Shown here: one piece after another, positions 55,066 to 64,000 of the stretch | How the letters are laid out: each line of letters begins with the position of its first letter | Numbering within the stretch: the first letter of the stretch is position 1 | Translations under genes and position numbers: made by a program | Notes under the pieces: generated by a model | Database searches by the model: none | What the model was told of the DNA's origin: nothing | The model's input: only the letters and a program-made list of their open reading frames with translations | Assembly: GCF_027359415.1 (NCBI RefSeq) | Contig: NZ_CP114780.1 | Location: 1,054,001 to 1,118,000, forward strand | Length of the DNA stretch: 64,000 nucleotides | Direction of reading: 5' to 3' | Source of the DNA: Prochlorococcus marinus str. MIT 0918 | GTDB lineage: Bacteria > Cyanobacteriota > Cyanobacteriia > PCC-6307 > Cyanobiaceae

Positions 55066-56454
55066 CTAAATAAGCCCAACCGGATCAGCCGCCACATCAT
55101 CAGGAATTGAATTACCCCCTCCAGGTTTTTTATCTTTCAGCACAATTCTTAGAAGAACTGGAGCAAGAAAAGTAGTACCAATTACCATCAGCAAAATTGC
55201 CGCTTCTAAGGAAGGTGTTAGCAATCCTGCACTAGTTCCCAGGCCTAAAAAAATCAAACCCACTTCTCCTCTAGGCATCATCCCTAATCCAACAACTAAA
55301 CGATTAGTAGGCTTATCAATAACAAAAGACCATCCTGAGGCTATCTTTCCAATAATTGCTACAACTAAAAGGAATCCTGCAACAACTAAAGCTGAACGAC
55401 TCGCTGGATCTAAAGGATTGATTACTGAAAGATCCATTCCAGCACCAACCAAAACAAAGAAAATTGTTGCAAATAAAGAAACTAAAGGGAGAACAGACTG
55501 CTGAATAGCATGATTATTTTTGGAACTACTCAATATTAAGCCAGCTGCAAAAGCACCAAGAGCTGCTTCTAACCCAATAGCTGTGGCAACAAAACAACTT
55601 AAGACAAGAATTACAAACGAAGCTACTACTACTGCACCAGGAGCTTTAAGTCGCTCTAATAGCCAATCAAAAGCTGGTGCTGCTGTTCTGCTTAATGCTA
55701 TGGCAGCAATTACAAAAACAGTTGCTGCTAAAACCAATTTGACAATAGGAGCTATTTCTAAGGATCCACCTGTCGCCAAGGCAACTACAACAGCAAGAAT
55801 AACAATGCCAAGAATGTCATCTAAAACAGCTGCTCCGATAACTATCTGCCCTTCTCTCGTTTTGAGATAACCTAGTTCACCAAATACACTTGCCGTAATA
55901 CCAATACTGGTAGCCGTCATTGAAGCACCTGCAAAAATAGCTGGAATCAAATCAACATGAAAGATAAACATCAGTCCAACAGTGCCAAAAGCAAAAGGCA
56001 AAATCACTCCTGCCATTGCGACAGTGAAAGCTTGAGCTCCAACAGCAACTAATTCTTCTAATTCACTTTCTAATCCTGTTAAAAATAGCAATGCATATAA
56101 ACCAAGTGTTGCAACTGCTTGCAACGAAGGAAACGTCTCAAAATATAAATCAGGTACTGCTTCTTTTGGTATAGATGCCAAAGAACTAATGACATTAACC
56201 AAGGATTGATTCAAAGCGACATGGGCAGTAGGGGGAATCAATAAATGCAGGCCAGAAGCCCCGATCAAAACCCCAGCCAAAAGCTCTCCTACAATAGTCG
56301 GCAAACTCAGTCTCACTAAGACTTCTGCTAAAGCTCTTGCGGCTACAAAAATCAAAAGAAATCTAATAACTCCAATCAAGGTTTCTGCAACTTCAATATC
56401 GTGAGTACTTAATACAGCAATTACTGGTGAACAAAACATCATAAAAATATTCAA
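55066..56454 (-). CDS. Na+/H+ antiporter, NapA/CPA2 family
   Basis: The 462-aa membrane protein has about 12 predicted helices and CPA2 landmarks: LPTIVGELLAGVLIGASGLH in the first helices, AGASMTATSIGITASVFGEL, AAVLDDILGIVILAVVVALA (the membrane Asp pair of the ion site), and MMPRGEVGLIFLGLGTSAGL. It exchanges Na+ or K+ for H+ to set pH and salt balance. Several in-frame ATGs at the start leave residue 1 uncertain by about six residues. It diverges from glgP. Confidence 0.92.
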   Translation of the reverse strand: MNIFMMFCSPVIAVLSTHDIEVAETLIGVIRFLLIFVAARALAEVLVRLSLPTIVGELLAGVLIGASGLHLLIPPTAHVALNQSLVNVISSLASIPKEAVPDLYFETFPSLQAVATLGLYALLFLTGLESELEELVAVGAQAFTVAMAGVILPFAFGTVGLMFIFHVDLIPAIFAGASMTATSIGITASVFGELGYLKTREGQIVIGAAVLDDILGIVILAVVVALATGGSLEIAPIVKLVLAATVFVIAAIALSRTAAPAFDWLLERLKAPGAVVVASFVILVLSCFVATAIGLEAALGAFAAGLILSSSKNNHAIQQSVLPLVSLFATIFFVLVGAGMDLSVINPLDPASRSALVVAGFLLVVAIIGKIASGWSFVIDKPTNRLVVGLGMMPRGEVGLIFLGLGTSAGLLTPSLEAAILLMVIGTTFLAPVLLRIVLKDKKPGGGNSIPDDVAADPVGLI

Positions 56455-56601
56455 TTATTTTTAAAAAGCATAAATTATTAGATGACCAAGTTTAAAACCA
56501 TTCCTTAATAAAAAATTTAAAAGCAAGTGTTGATCTGAAGGTACTGAAGATATCAAACCAAAAGTTTTGGCTAATGTCCGTCAATATAAAAGACACCTTA
56601 T

Positions 56602-59124
56602 ATGAGCAGTTCACAGCCTCAAGATCTGCGTCTGCCCACTCCAGGGTGCTATGCAGACCCAATAAAAGCAGGTATTGATGCAGATGCAGTCTTCGATGGA
56701 ATGACCGAGCATCTATTCTTTACCCTTGGAAAACTAGCAACTACAGCAAGTCTCAGAGATCTTTATATGGCATTGAGCTATGCCGTCAGAGACAGATTAA
56801 TGACAAGATATCTTGCTTCTCAAGAAGCTATAAGAGCAAAGCCACAAAAAACTGTTGCATATTTTTCGGCGGAATTCTTAATAGGGCCTCAACTCAATAA
56901 TAATTTACTGAATCTTGGAATAACAAACGAAGCAGAAGAAGCAGTAAAAAGATTTGGCATAGAATCATTAAGCCATATTTTAGAAGTAGAGGAAGAACCA
57001 GGCCTAGGTAATGGTGGATTAGGAAGACTTGCAGCCTGTTATATGGAATCCCTTGCAAGCTTGCAAGTGCCAGCAATTGGATACGGAATTCGTTATGAAT
57101 TTGGTATTTTTAATCAATTAATTCGTGATGGTTGGCAAGTTGAGGTTACAGATAAATGGCTAAAAGGTGGTTGGCCTTGGGAATTGCCCCAACCCGATGA
57201 ATCCTGCTTCGTAGGATTTGGAGGACGTACAGAAAATTATATGGATGACAAAGGGAATTATCGCTCTAGATGGATTCCTTCTGAACATGCCATTGGAGTG
57301 CCTCATGATGTTCCAATACTTGGATATAGGGTAAATAATTGTGATCGCCTCCGTCTCTGGCGAGCAGATGCGACTGAAAGCTTTGATTTTTATGCATTTA
57401 ATATCGGTGACTATTATGGAGCTGTTGAAGAAAAAGTAGCTTCCGAAACATTATCCAAAGTTCTATATCCAAATGATGGAACAGATGAAGGTAGGCGCTT
57501 AAGACTAAAACAACAGCACTTTTTTGTTAGTTGTTCTCTACAGGATATGTTGAGGAGCCTTGATAAAAGAGGAATTAATGTTGAAGATTTCTCAGAACAT
57601 TGGACAGTCCAATTAAACGATACACACCCTGCCATTGCAGTTGCTGAGTTACTACGATTACTAATTGATATTTATCATTTGGAATGGGAAAATGCTTGGA
57701 ATATAACTATCAATTCAGTTGCTTATACCAATCACACTTTATTACCAGAAGCACTGGAAAAATGGGACTTAAATTTATTTAAAAGTCTTTTACCAAGGCA
57801 CCTAGAACTAATATACGAAATAAACAGAAGGTTTTTACAAAAAGTTCGCCTACGTTACCCAGGGAATGATGCGATTTTAAGAAAACTATCAATAATTGAT
57901 GAAGAAGGTGGTAAAGCAATAAGGATGGCTCATTTAGCAACAATTGGAGCACATCATGTTAATGGTGTTGCTGCATTACATTCTGATCTAATAAAAAGAC
58001 AATTAATGCCTGAATTCTCAGAATTATGGCCTGAAAAATTTACAAATATAACTAATGGTGTAACTCCAAGAAGATGGGTAGGGTTATCTAATCCAGAACT
58101 TTCCTCACTACTTGATAAAGAAGTAGGAAAAGATTGGATTACCAATATGGAATTACTAAAAAAACTTGAAGAGAAGGAAAATGATACTGAATTTCTTGAG
58201 TTATTTTCCCAAACAAAACTTTCAGGGAAACGAAAACTGGCTGGATATATTCATCGGCAAACTGGTGTACTAGTGGACCCATCAAGCCTGTTTGATGTCC
58301 AAGTAAAAAGGATCCATCAATATAAACGTCAACACTTAAATGCATTGCAAATAATTGCACAATACCTCCGTATAAAAAATGGCACGGCTAAAAATATTGC
58401 TCCCAGAACTGTAATCTTTGGGGGTAAAGCAGCACCTGGATATTTCATGGCAAAATTAATGATCAGATTCATTAACGGTATTGCTGATGTTGTCAATGCT
58501 GATCCAGATATGGATGGTCAACTAAGAGTGGTATTTCTTCCTGATTATAATGTAAAGCTTGGCGAGCAAGTATATCCTGCAACTGACTTATCGGAACAAA
58601 TATCTACAGCAGGAAAAGAAGCTTCAGGGACAGGAAATATGAAGTTTGCAATGAATGGTGCACTTACAATTGGTACACTTGATGGGGCAAATGTAGAAAT
58701 TAGAGATCAAGTTGGCTTAGAAAATTTCTTTTTGTTTGGTCATACAGAAAATGAAATAATGAAACTTAGAGAAAATGGTTATTCGCCTAAAAAATATATA
58801 GAAAATTGTCAAGAATTATCTGAAGCAATGAGATTAATTGAATTAGGACATTTTAGTAATGGTGACAGTGAACTTTTCCTACCATTAATTAATAGCCTTA
58901 GTGGAAATGATCCATTTTTTGTAATGGCAGACTTTACTGATTACCTTCGGGCTCAAGATGATGTAAATAAGGCTTGGCACAATCCTAAAGAATGGAATCG
59001 AATGGCTCTTCTTAATACTGCTAGATCTGGTTATTTTTCATCAGACAGATCAATCAGAGAGTATTGTCAATCAATTTGGAAAGTAAATCCATTAAATGTA
59101 GAAATAACTTGTAATCTTAATTAA
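56602..59124 (+). CDS. glgP: Glycogen phosphorylase
   Basis: GlgP releases glucose-1-phosphate from glycogen. The 840-aa product has YFSAEFLIGPQLNNNLLNLG, EEEPGLGNGGLGRLAACYME, and the pyridoxal-phosphate site STAGKEASGTGNMKFAMNG with its Lys. Length is typical. The upstream region holds a small palindrome CCAAAAGTTTTGG (56558-56570). It abuts the convergent 155-aa gene with no gap (59124/59125). Confidence 0.98.
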   Translation: MSSSQPQDLRLPTPGCYADPIKAGIDADAVFDGMTEHLFFTLGKLATTASLRDLYMALSYAVRDRLMTRYLASQEAIRAKPQKTVAYFSAEFLIGPQLNNNLLNLGITNEAEEAVKRFGIESLSHILEVEEEPGLGNGGLGRLAACYMESLASLQVPAIGYGIRYEFGIFNQLIRDGWQVEVTDKWLKGGWPWELPQPDESCFVGFGGRTENYMDDKGNYRSRWIPSEHAIGVPHDVPILGYRVNNCDRLRLWRADATESFDFYAFNIGDYYGAVEEKVASETLSKVLYPNDGTDEGRRLRLKQQHFFVSCSLQDMLRSLDKRGINVEDFSEHWTVQLNDTHPAIAVAELLRLLIDIYHLEWENAWNITINSVAYTNHTLLPEALEKWDLNLFKSLLPRHLELIYEINRRFLQKVRLRYPGNDAILRKLSIIDEEGGKAIRMAHLATIGAHHVNGVAALHSDLIKRQLMPEFSELWPEKFTNITNGVTPRRWVGLSNPELSSLLDKEVGKDWITNMELLKKLEEKENDTEFLELFSQTKLSGKRKLAGYIHRQTGVLVDPSSLFDVQVKRIHQYKRQHLNALQIIAQYLRIKNGTAKNIAPRTVIFGGKAAPGYFMAKLMIRFINGIADVVNADPDMDGQLRVVFLPDYNVKLGEQVYPATDLSEQISTAGKEASGTGNMKFAMNGALTIGTLDGANVEIRDQVGLENFFLFGHTENEIMKLRENGYSPKKYIENCQELSEAMRLIELGHFSNGDSELFLPLINSLSGNDPFFVMADFTDYLRAQDDVNKAWHNPKEWNRMALLNTARSGYFSSDRSIREYCQSIWKVNPLNVEITCNLN

Positions 59125-59592
59125 CTAAGTAAGATTAGAATTTTTATCCGGTAAATCTGGCGTCTGATGCAATAAACGATTTAATCTTAATCGATCTGGA
59201 TTTAATGGATCCGGGGCTAATTCACCAGCCATCTCCTTAAATTTATCCTCTATATTTTCTGGCACTTTCACATCAAATATTTTTTCCATTAATACTTCAA
59301 TAGAAAAAAGATGTGCATTAATATTTTCCAGTTCAACTAGTGCTTGTTGCAAATCTTCTGCTTCCTTTTCATCTAAATTTTCTAAAGGATTATCTTCATT
59401 ATCTTTGGAACCGTATTGTTTCTGTAAAACCTCCAACACTTTGCCAGACAAAGTTCTAAAAGATTGCAAAGCTGCCCAATTCAACTCTTGCTGTTGACCA
59501 AGGGTCGGATATTCGCGAACCAATCGATCATGTTCTCTATAGAACCTGAGGCAGTCATCACATTGACAAGGCTCTTCGGGCACCTTAGTCAC
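59125..59592 (-). CDS. Conserved hypothetical protein with N-terminal cysteines
   Basis: The 155-aa product begins at GTG and has an N-terminal cysteine group (PEEPCQCDDCLRFYREHDRL, Cys9, 11, 14) that could bind metal. It is otherwise helical and acidic, with an Asp/Asn/Pro-rich C-terminus (LAPDPLNPDRLRLNRLLHQT). I recognise no named domain. It ends exactly where glgP ends and lies upstream of no gene on its strand for 60 nt. Confidence 0.75.
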   Translation of the reverse strand: MTKVPEEPCQCDDCLRFYREHDRLVREYPTLGQQQELNWAALQSFRTLSGKVLEVLQKQYGSKDNEDNPLENLDEKEAEDLQQALVELENINAHLFSIEVLMEKIFDVKVPENIEDKFKEMAGELAPDPLNPDRLRLNRLLHQTPDLPDKNSNLT

Positions 59593-59655
59593 ATATAGCT
59601 ATAGAACCATCATGACATCATGAAGGACCTTCGAGGGAAAAGCAACTAAATATAT

Positions 59656-59952
59656 TTAAACCTGCTCTGCTTCATCAGAACTTTCTGGGATAGGGACTTC
59701 GATGCTGGTAACAACCTGAATTACATCTCTTAACCTCATTGAATCTGCAAACCAACCCATAGCTTGCTCTGCATCCCCTCTAGATTCCGCCTCAGTTGCC
59801 TGATCTTCATGGGTCTCTGCCAATAAAGCCAACCAACACAAACACCTAGCTTGAACAATTGAAAGATCTAAGTCTGTTGGCTGAGATTTAGCAATTTGCT
59901 CACTCTCCTGTTGCACCAATAAACGAAGTCTTAAATCGTGAAGTTGTGTCAT
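59656..59952 (-). CDS. Conserved small acidic helical protein
   Basis: The 98-aa product starts at a clear ATG (MTQLHDLRLRLLVQQESEQI). It has a helical core QARCLCWLALLAETHEDQAT and a second helix AMGWFADSMRLRDVIQVVTS, ending in an acidic tail IPESSDEAEQV. It looks soluble; I do not recognise the family. It lies 64 nt upstream of the 155-aa gene on the same strand and may be cotranscribed with it. Confidence 0.72.
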   Translation of the reverse strand: MTQLHDLRLRLLVQQESEQIAKSQPTDLDLSIVQARCLCWLALLAETHEDQATEAESRGDAEQAMGWFADSMRLRDVIQVVTSIEVPIPESSDEAEQV

Positions 59953-60043
59953 CTATTGTCGTGCTGCATTCACACGCTAGCGAAAGAGTTCAGGTTTTGG
60001 CCACCCACTACATGTAGCTTATGCAACTTTTTTAAAATCTTAA

Positions 60044-60117
<74 letters not shown>

Positions 60118-60155
60118 ACTGGAAGAAATACCTCCTTCAAGGCATTATGGAATTA

Positions 60156-60567
60156 GAAAGCAGGAGAGGTGATCGCAATCAACATTTGTGGCTATTACCA
60201 CAATAATTTGTTGATTGAGGAAAGTCCGGGCTCCCTAATGGTCAAGCTTGCTGGGTAACTCCCAGTGCGGGCGACCGTGAGGATAGTGCCACAGAAACAC
60301 ACCGCCGATGACTTCTACAAGGCAATTTCCTTGCTTGAAGAACAGGTAAGGGTGCAAAGGTGCGGTAAGAGCGCACCAGCAGTATCGAGAGGTACTGGCT
60401 TGGTAAACCCCGGCTGGGTGCAAGGGAAAGGATCTAGGTCGACCATTTTTGCCTATTTCCTAAAAAAAAACCGCTAGAGGCTATCGGAGACGATAGTCCC
60501 AGACAGATGATCACCCACTAACCTAATTTATGGATAGTGAACAGAACCCGGCTTACGCCCTGCTTTC
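60156..60567 (+). ncRNA. rnpB: RNase P catalytic RNA
   Basis: The RNA begins GAAAGCAGG and ends CCTGCTTTC, which pair as helix P1. The conserved core is present: AGGAAAGTCCGGGCTCC near the 5' side, CAGTGCGGGCGACCGTGAGG, AGTGCCACAGAAACACACCG, and near the 3' end GACAGATGATC and ACAGAACCCGGCTTACG. It is bacterial type A, about 412 nt. A CATTAT at 60143-60148 could be the -10. Two open frames inside it are spurious. Confidence 0.97.
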
Positions 60568-60618
60568 ATTTAATCTTAAATATAAACATATAAATAACAA
60601 AATTGCCTTGCAATAAGA

Positions 60619-61344
60619 ATGATTTCAAAAAAAAGAGAGGATCAGATTTATTTTTTACTTAACAAAATTAAATTAAAAGATTCAGATATTAAATTAATCA
60701 AAAAAAATGAACCCTTAAATTTAGAAATTCTTAATGAGGCCTTAACTCACTCATCTGTTAACCCTAAAAAAAATCATGAAAGATTAGAATTTCAAGGAGA
60801 TGCAGTATTAAGACTTGCTGCTTCAGAATATATTCAAAACAACTTCCCTACATTATCTGTTGGTGAAAGATCAGCATTAAGATCGCAAATGGTAAGTGAT
60901 GAATGGCTTGCAAAAATTGGATCGCAAATCAATATTAAAGACATCATGCTGATTGCCCCAAAAGTTCTTAAAGATAGTTCAGCTACCAAAACTATTTGTG
61001 CAGAAGCAACAGAAGCCTTAATAGGAGCAATGTATGAATGTTTAAGGAATATCGATTCGATCCAATCGTGGCTCGCTCCTCATTGGGATCAAGAAAGCAA
61101 GAAAGTACTGGAAGATCCATATAAACAAAATCCAAAATCTGCTCTTCAAGAATGGAGTCAAGGTCAAGGATTAAATAAGCCTATGTACACAATAAAAGAA
61201 GTTTCCAAACTACATGGTGATTTAAAAAGGTTCTATTGCAAAGTTCATATAAAGGAAAAACTGATGGGAGAAGGTTGGGGTAGTTCAAGAAAAAAAGCAG
61301 CAAAAGAAGCCGCAAAAGCTTCTCTAAACAAACTTAATACTTAA
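60619..61344 (+). CDS. rnc: Ribonuclease III
   Basis: RNase III cleaves double-stranded RNA in rRNA and mRNA processing. The 241-aa product has the catalytic signature HERLEFQGDAVLRLAASEYI, the second acidic motif CAEATEALIGAMYECL and a C-terminal dsRNA-binding domain (from about residue 168, with NPKSALQEWSQGQGL and GEGWGSSRKKAAKEAA). It starts 51 nt after rnpB, a neat pairing of two RNA-processing ribonucleases. It overlaps ndhS by 4 nt. Confidence 0.96.
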   Translation: MISKKREDQIYFLLNKIKLKDSDIKLIKKNEPLNLEILNEALTHSSVNPKKNHERLEFQGDAVLRLAASEYIQNNFPTLSVGERSALRSQMVSDEWLAKIGSQINIKDIMLIAPKVLKDSSATKTICAEATEALIGAMYECLRNIDSIQSWLAPHWDQESKKVLEDPYKQNPKSALQEWSQGQGLNKPMYTIKEVSKLHGDLKRFYCKVHIKEKLMGEGWGSSRKKAAKEAAKASLNKLNT

Positions 61345-61538
61345 ATCAGTTCCAAATCAGTAATAGGAAAGGTTAATAACTTGTCCCAATTACCTCCTTC
61401 AAATAGTACAGCAGCTTTTTTTTTAGTTATACGTTGAACAAATCCCTTATATCCATTGTAAATGGAACTAGAATTGTTCACTATGACAGATGAACCTGGC
61501 AGAATGATTCCGTCTGTATTTTTCACGGCATAAATCAA
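61341..61538 (-). CDS. ndhS: NAD(P)H dehydrogenase subunit S
   Basis: NdhS has an SH3-like fold and forms the ferredoxin-docking site of NDH-1 in cyclic electron flow. The short product (up to 65 aa) has ILPGSSVIVNN, then GYKGFVQRITKKKAAVLFEG and GNWDKLLTFPITDLELI, which fit the family. The start is uncertain: a TTG at 61538 gives 65 aa and a GTG at 61526 gives 61 aa. It is the second ndh gene in the window and is convergent with rnc. Confidence 0.87.
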   Translation of the reverse strand: MIYAVKNTDGIILPGSSVIVNNSSSIYNGYKGFVQRITKKKAAVLFEGGNWDKLLTFPITDLELI

Positions 61539-61571
61539 ATCATTAATAGTCTAATCCGTTGCAAACTAAGC

Positions 61572-62102
61572 ATGTGTGAAAAAAATCTATGGTTAACAGT
61601 AGGAGAAGTTGTTGCCCCACAAGGTCTCCATGGTCAAGTAAGAATCAACCCCAGAAGTGATTTTCCAGAAAGGTTTATCGAACAAGGAGAAAGGTGGTTG
61701 CAAAAAGGCAAGGAAAAACCTTACAAAATACAATTAGTTTCAGGAAAACGTATTCCAGGAAAATCTATATACATAGTTTCTTTCTCAGGAATAGACGACA
61801 GAAATAAAGCAAAGGACTTAGTAGGACATAAATTTCTAGTGAAATCAAATCAAAGGCCTAAGCTTGCACAAGGTGAATTTCACTTTCTGGACCTAATTGG
61901 ATTAAAAGTTAAGTTAAGTAATAAAGAAAATGAAATAGGAGAAGTAATTAATTTATCCAGTGCTGGAAATGATCTATTAGAAGTAAAATTACTAGAAGGG
62001 AAAAAAGTCTTAATTCCTTTTGTAAAAGAAATTGTTCCAGAAATCCATATTAAGGAAGGCTGGTTAATAATTTCTCCTCCTAAAGGTCTATTAGACCTTT
62101 AA
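61572..62102 (+). CDS. rimM: 16S rRNA-processing protein RimM
   Basis: RimM matures the 30S head with S19. The 176-aa product has the N-terminal barrel TVGEVVAPQGLHGQVRINPR and the PRC-barrel domain with FHFLDLIGLKVKL, EIGEVINLSSAGNDLLEV and VLIPFVKEIVPEI. Length is normal. It lies 18 nt before manC on the same strand. Confidence 0.95.
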   Translation: MCEKNLWLTVGEVVAPQGLHGQVRINPRSDFPERFIEQGERWLQKGKEKPYKIQLVSGKRIPGKSIYIVSFSGIDDRNKAKDLVGHKFLVKSNQRPKLAQGEFHFLDLIGLKVKLSNKENEIGEVINLSSAGNDLLEVKLLEGKKVLIPFVKEIVPEIHIKEGWLIISPPKGLLDL

Positions 62103-62120
62103 AAATTCATTCAACTATAG

Positions 62121-63578
62121 ATGTATAACTTAGATAACAAAAAAGTGACTAACAAAAAATTAATACCAGTAATTCTGTGTGGAGGGACAGGGACAAGGTT
62201 ATGGCCTTTGTCACGAGCTAGTTATCCAAAACAGTTTTGGGCGCTCAATAGCAAGAAAACCTTATTGCAAGAAACTCAACTGCGTCTTCAGAGCATCAAA
62301 GGAATACATGACCCTTATCTAATTTGCAATGAAGATCATAGATTCATAGTTGCAGAACAGATGAGAGAAATAAATGTGAAGACTGGAGCGATATTTCTTG
62401 AGCCAACTGGAAGAGACACTGCTGCTGCAATAACAATTGCAGCCCTCAAAGCTAATGAAGAAGAACAAGATCCTTTATTACTTGTTCTATCAGCAGATCA
62501 TCAAATTATGAATGAAGGAAAGCTAATTGAAGCTATCCAAGCAGGTTCAAGTGCAGCAGAAGCAGGTAGATTAGTAACTTTTGGTATATGCCCAACTAGT
62601 CCAGAAACTGGATATGGATATATAGAAGCCGAAGAACAAACAAGCAACAATCCATTAATAGCAAAGTCAATTAAGAGATTTGTCGAAAAGCCCGATAAAC
62701 TAACTGCCGAAAAGTTTTTACAAGACAAGCGTTTTACATGGAATAGCGGAATGTTTTTATTTAAAACAAGTGTGATTCTAAAAGAACTGGAAAAGTTCGC
62801 ACCTGAAATAGTTTCTTGTTGCAAACAAGCATTATCAAGAGAAATGAAAGATCTGGATTTTCTCAGACTAGAGAAAAAATCATTTAATCAATGTCCAAAA
62901 ATCTCGATTGATGTAGCAGTTATGGAAAAAACTAAACTAGGTTCTGTCCTGCCTCTAAATGCTGGCTGGAGTGATATTGGAAGCTGGAAAACCCTTTGGG
63001 AGACAGCCGATAAAGACGAAAATGGGAATGTTATAAGAGGCAAGGTAATTGCACAATCAAGTCAAAACTGCTATTTCCGTAGTGAACAACGTCTGGTTGT
63101 TGGACTGGGGGTGCAAGATTTAGTAATAGTAGAAACTGATGATGCAATCCTCATAGCAGATCGTGAAGAATCTCAACTGGTTAAAGATATAGTTAAAAAA
63201 CTTGAAAAAGATAATACTTCTCAGGCACTAACCCATTCAAAAATTTATCGGCCTTGGGGGCATTACACTTCGATCATTGAAGGAAAGAGATGGCAAGTAA
63301 AAAGAATTGAAGTTAATCCAGGAGCAAGTCTTTCTCTACAAATGCACCACCATAGAGCAGAACATTGGGTTGTGGTACGTGGCACTGCCTTAATTGAAAA
63401 AGATGGTATAGAAGAAATATTAGGAGAAAATCAAAGTACATATATACCCCTAGGTTGTACACATAGACTTTCCAATCCTGGCAAAATGACTTTAGAGTTA
63501 ATAGAAATTCAAAGTGGGGCCTATATTGGAGAAGATGATATTGTTAGATTTGAAGATAAATATGGTAGGAAAAATTAA
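62121..63578 (+). CDS. manC: Mannose-1-phosphate guanylyltransferase / mannose-6-phosphate isomerase
   Basis: ManC makes GDP-mannose for polysaccharide and lipopolysaccharide. The 485-aa product has the nucleotidyltransferase motif VILCGGTGTRLWPLSR, FVEKPD (active-site Lys) and GWSDIGSWKTLWE. Its C-terminal type II isomerase cupin has RPWGHYTSIIEGKRWQVKRI and LSLQMHHHRAEHWVVVRGTA (metal His). Length is standard for the bifunctional enzyme. It converges on glmS 15 nt away. Confidence 0.95.
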   Translation: MYNLDNKKVTNKKLIPVILCGGTGTRLWPLSRASYPKQFWALNSKKTLLQETQLRLQSIKGIHDPYLICNEDHRFIVAEQMREINVKTGAIFLEPTGRDTAAAITIAALKANEEEQDPLLLVLSADHQIMNEGKLIEAIQAGSSAAEAGRLVTFGICPTSPETGYGYIEAEEQTSNNPLIAKSIKRFVEKPDKLTAEKFLQDKRFTWNSGMFLFKTSVILKELEKFAPEIVSCCKQALSREMKDLDFLRLEKKSFNQCPKISIDVAVMEKTKLGSVLPLNAGWSDIGSWKTLWETADKDENGNVIRGKVIAQSSQNCYFRSEQRLVVGLGVQDLVIVETDDAILIADREESQLVKDIVKKLEKDNTSQALTHSKIYRPWGHYTSIIEGKRWQVKRIEVNPGASLSLQMHHHRAEHWVVVRGTALIEKDGIEEILGENQSTYIPLGCTHRLSNPGKMTLELIEIQSGAYIGEDDIVRFEDKYGRKN

Positions 63579-63593
63579 ATCAGATTTTCAAAC

Positions 63594-64000
63594 CTATTCT
63601 ACTGTGACACTTTTAGCTAAATTTCTTGGCTGATCAACATCTAATCCTCGATGAGCTGCAATATGATAACTCAATAGTTGCATAGGAATGACTGTTAATA
63701 AAGGGCTAATTAATTCATTAACTTCAGGAATTGGAAGCAAATGATCAAAGATTTTAGTATCAGGACTTCTAGGAGCAATCCCAATTAAATTTGCATCTCT
63801 TGCTTTTGCTTCTTGTGCATTACTCAAAACTTTATCAAAAACAACGCCCTTATTTGCTATAGATATAACTGGAACTCTCTGATCTAATAAAGCAATCGGA
63901 CCATGCTTCATTTCTCCTGCTGGATATCCCTCTGCATGAATATAACTTATCTCTTTAAGTTTTAATGCTGCTTCAAGTGCAATTGGATAATTAATACCTC
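63594..64000 (-). CDS. glmS: Glutamine-fructose-6-phosphate aminotransferase, C-terminal part
   Basis: GlmS makes glucosamine-6-phosphate for peptidoglycan. The last 135 codons are present and the gene continues beyond the window. The isomerase-domain motifs NYPIALEAALKLKEISYIHA and YPAGEMKHGPIALLD, and the C-terminal AHRGLDVDQPRNLAKSVTVE, are diagnostic. The final Glu is conserved in the family. Confidence 0.95.
   Translation of the reverse strand, partial: GINYPIALEAALKLKEISYIHAEGYPAGEMKHGPIALLDQRVPVISIANKGVVFDKVLSNAQEAKARDANLIGIAPRSPDTKIFDHLLPIPEVNELISPLLTVIPMQLLSYHIAAHRGLDVDQPRNLAKSVTVE

Noticed and set aside
55520-55870. 116-codon plus-strand frame opposite the Na+/H+ antiporter
   Set aside because: Ala/Thr-rich shadow of the membrane protein in the reverse frame.
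56558-56570. CCAAAAGTTTTGG palindrome before glgP
   Set aside because: Short and likely by chance in AT-rich DNA; noted only in the glgP entry.
60235-60477. Open frames of about 62-70 codons on both strands within rnpB
   Set aside because: They coincide with conserved RNase P RNA core elements, so they are not genes.

Overview
The window comes from an AT-rich marine picocyanobacterium, most likely Prochlorococcus. The evidence is a set of cyanobacteria-specific genes (ndhN, ndhS, ldpA, psaD, hemF, a CAAD-domain protein, a CCB-type complex assembly factor, a fused panC/cmk, and the bilin genes ho1-pebA-pebB), very short intergenic gaps, and low G+C unlike marine Synechococcus. A low-light clade is plausible but is inference. 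No transposase, integrase, prophage module or CRISPR array was seen; it reads as a streamlined core genome with a few accessory insertions. Layout: (1) 1-8333, minus strand, is a ribosomal-protein operon running L3-L4-L23-L2-S19-L22-S3-L16-L29-S17-L14-L24-L5-S8-L6-L18-S5-L15 (the last cut by the window edge). As usual in cyanobacteria, S10, S14 and L30 are not in it. (2) 8334-12770: a 400-bp divergent promoter region, ndhN-ldpA (NDH-1 subunit and clock-input Fe-S protein), tRNA-Gln, a HAD-like protein, recA behind a LexA-type operator, and a DUF2839 membrane protein. (3) 12841-23754: a degenerate DinG-like helicase, tyrA, a CrtD-type carotenoid desaturase, a fructosamine kinase-like protein, a CAAD protein, a JAB peptidase paired with a MoeB/ThiF-rhodanese, a tandem-domain CobO, larE, speD, recF (which appears to start at AUU) and tRNA-Arg(CCG). 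(4) 23773-37463: a GNAT protein, ppc, gshA, trpE, psaD, a histidine kinase with a decayed ATPase domain coupled to rodA, mrp, hemF, an amidase-like protein, a CCB protein and an RNase D-type exonuclease. The last two diverge from a striking 17-bp perfect inverted repeat. (5) 37474-40854: an LpxB-like protein beginning just beyond tRNA-Cys, then a pocket of about 1.1 kb with no large gene. It holds a Yfr1-like small RNA, a one-helix 42-aa protein, a 55-aa four-cysteine protein and another possible tiny gene. (6) 40996-48679: purM, panC/cmk, a small phosphatase, the bilin pathway (ho1 with PebA and PebB, which make phycoerythrobilin from heme) and icd. (7) 48698-53099: an accessory-looking minus-strand group of a DUF1537 kinase, an FMN L-2-hydroxyacid dehydrogenase and a Dld-type D-lactate dehydrogenase, suggesting use of small hydroxy acids. 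(8) 53118-64000: a mutarotase-like protein, an alpha/beta hydrolase, a Na+/H+ antiporter, glgP, two small conserved proteins, tRNA-Arg(CCT), rnpB, rnc, ndhS, rimM, manC and the 3' end of glmS. The observations I would check first are the Yfr1-like RNA at 39541-39600, the AUU start of recF, the overlooked 55-aa cysteine protein, the 17-bp palindrome at 36739-36776 and the hydroxy-acid module.
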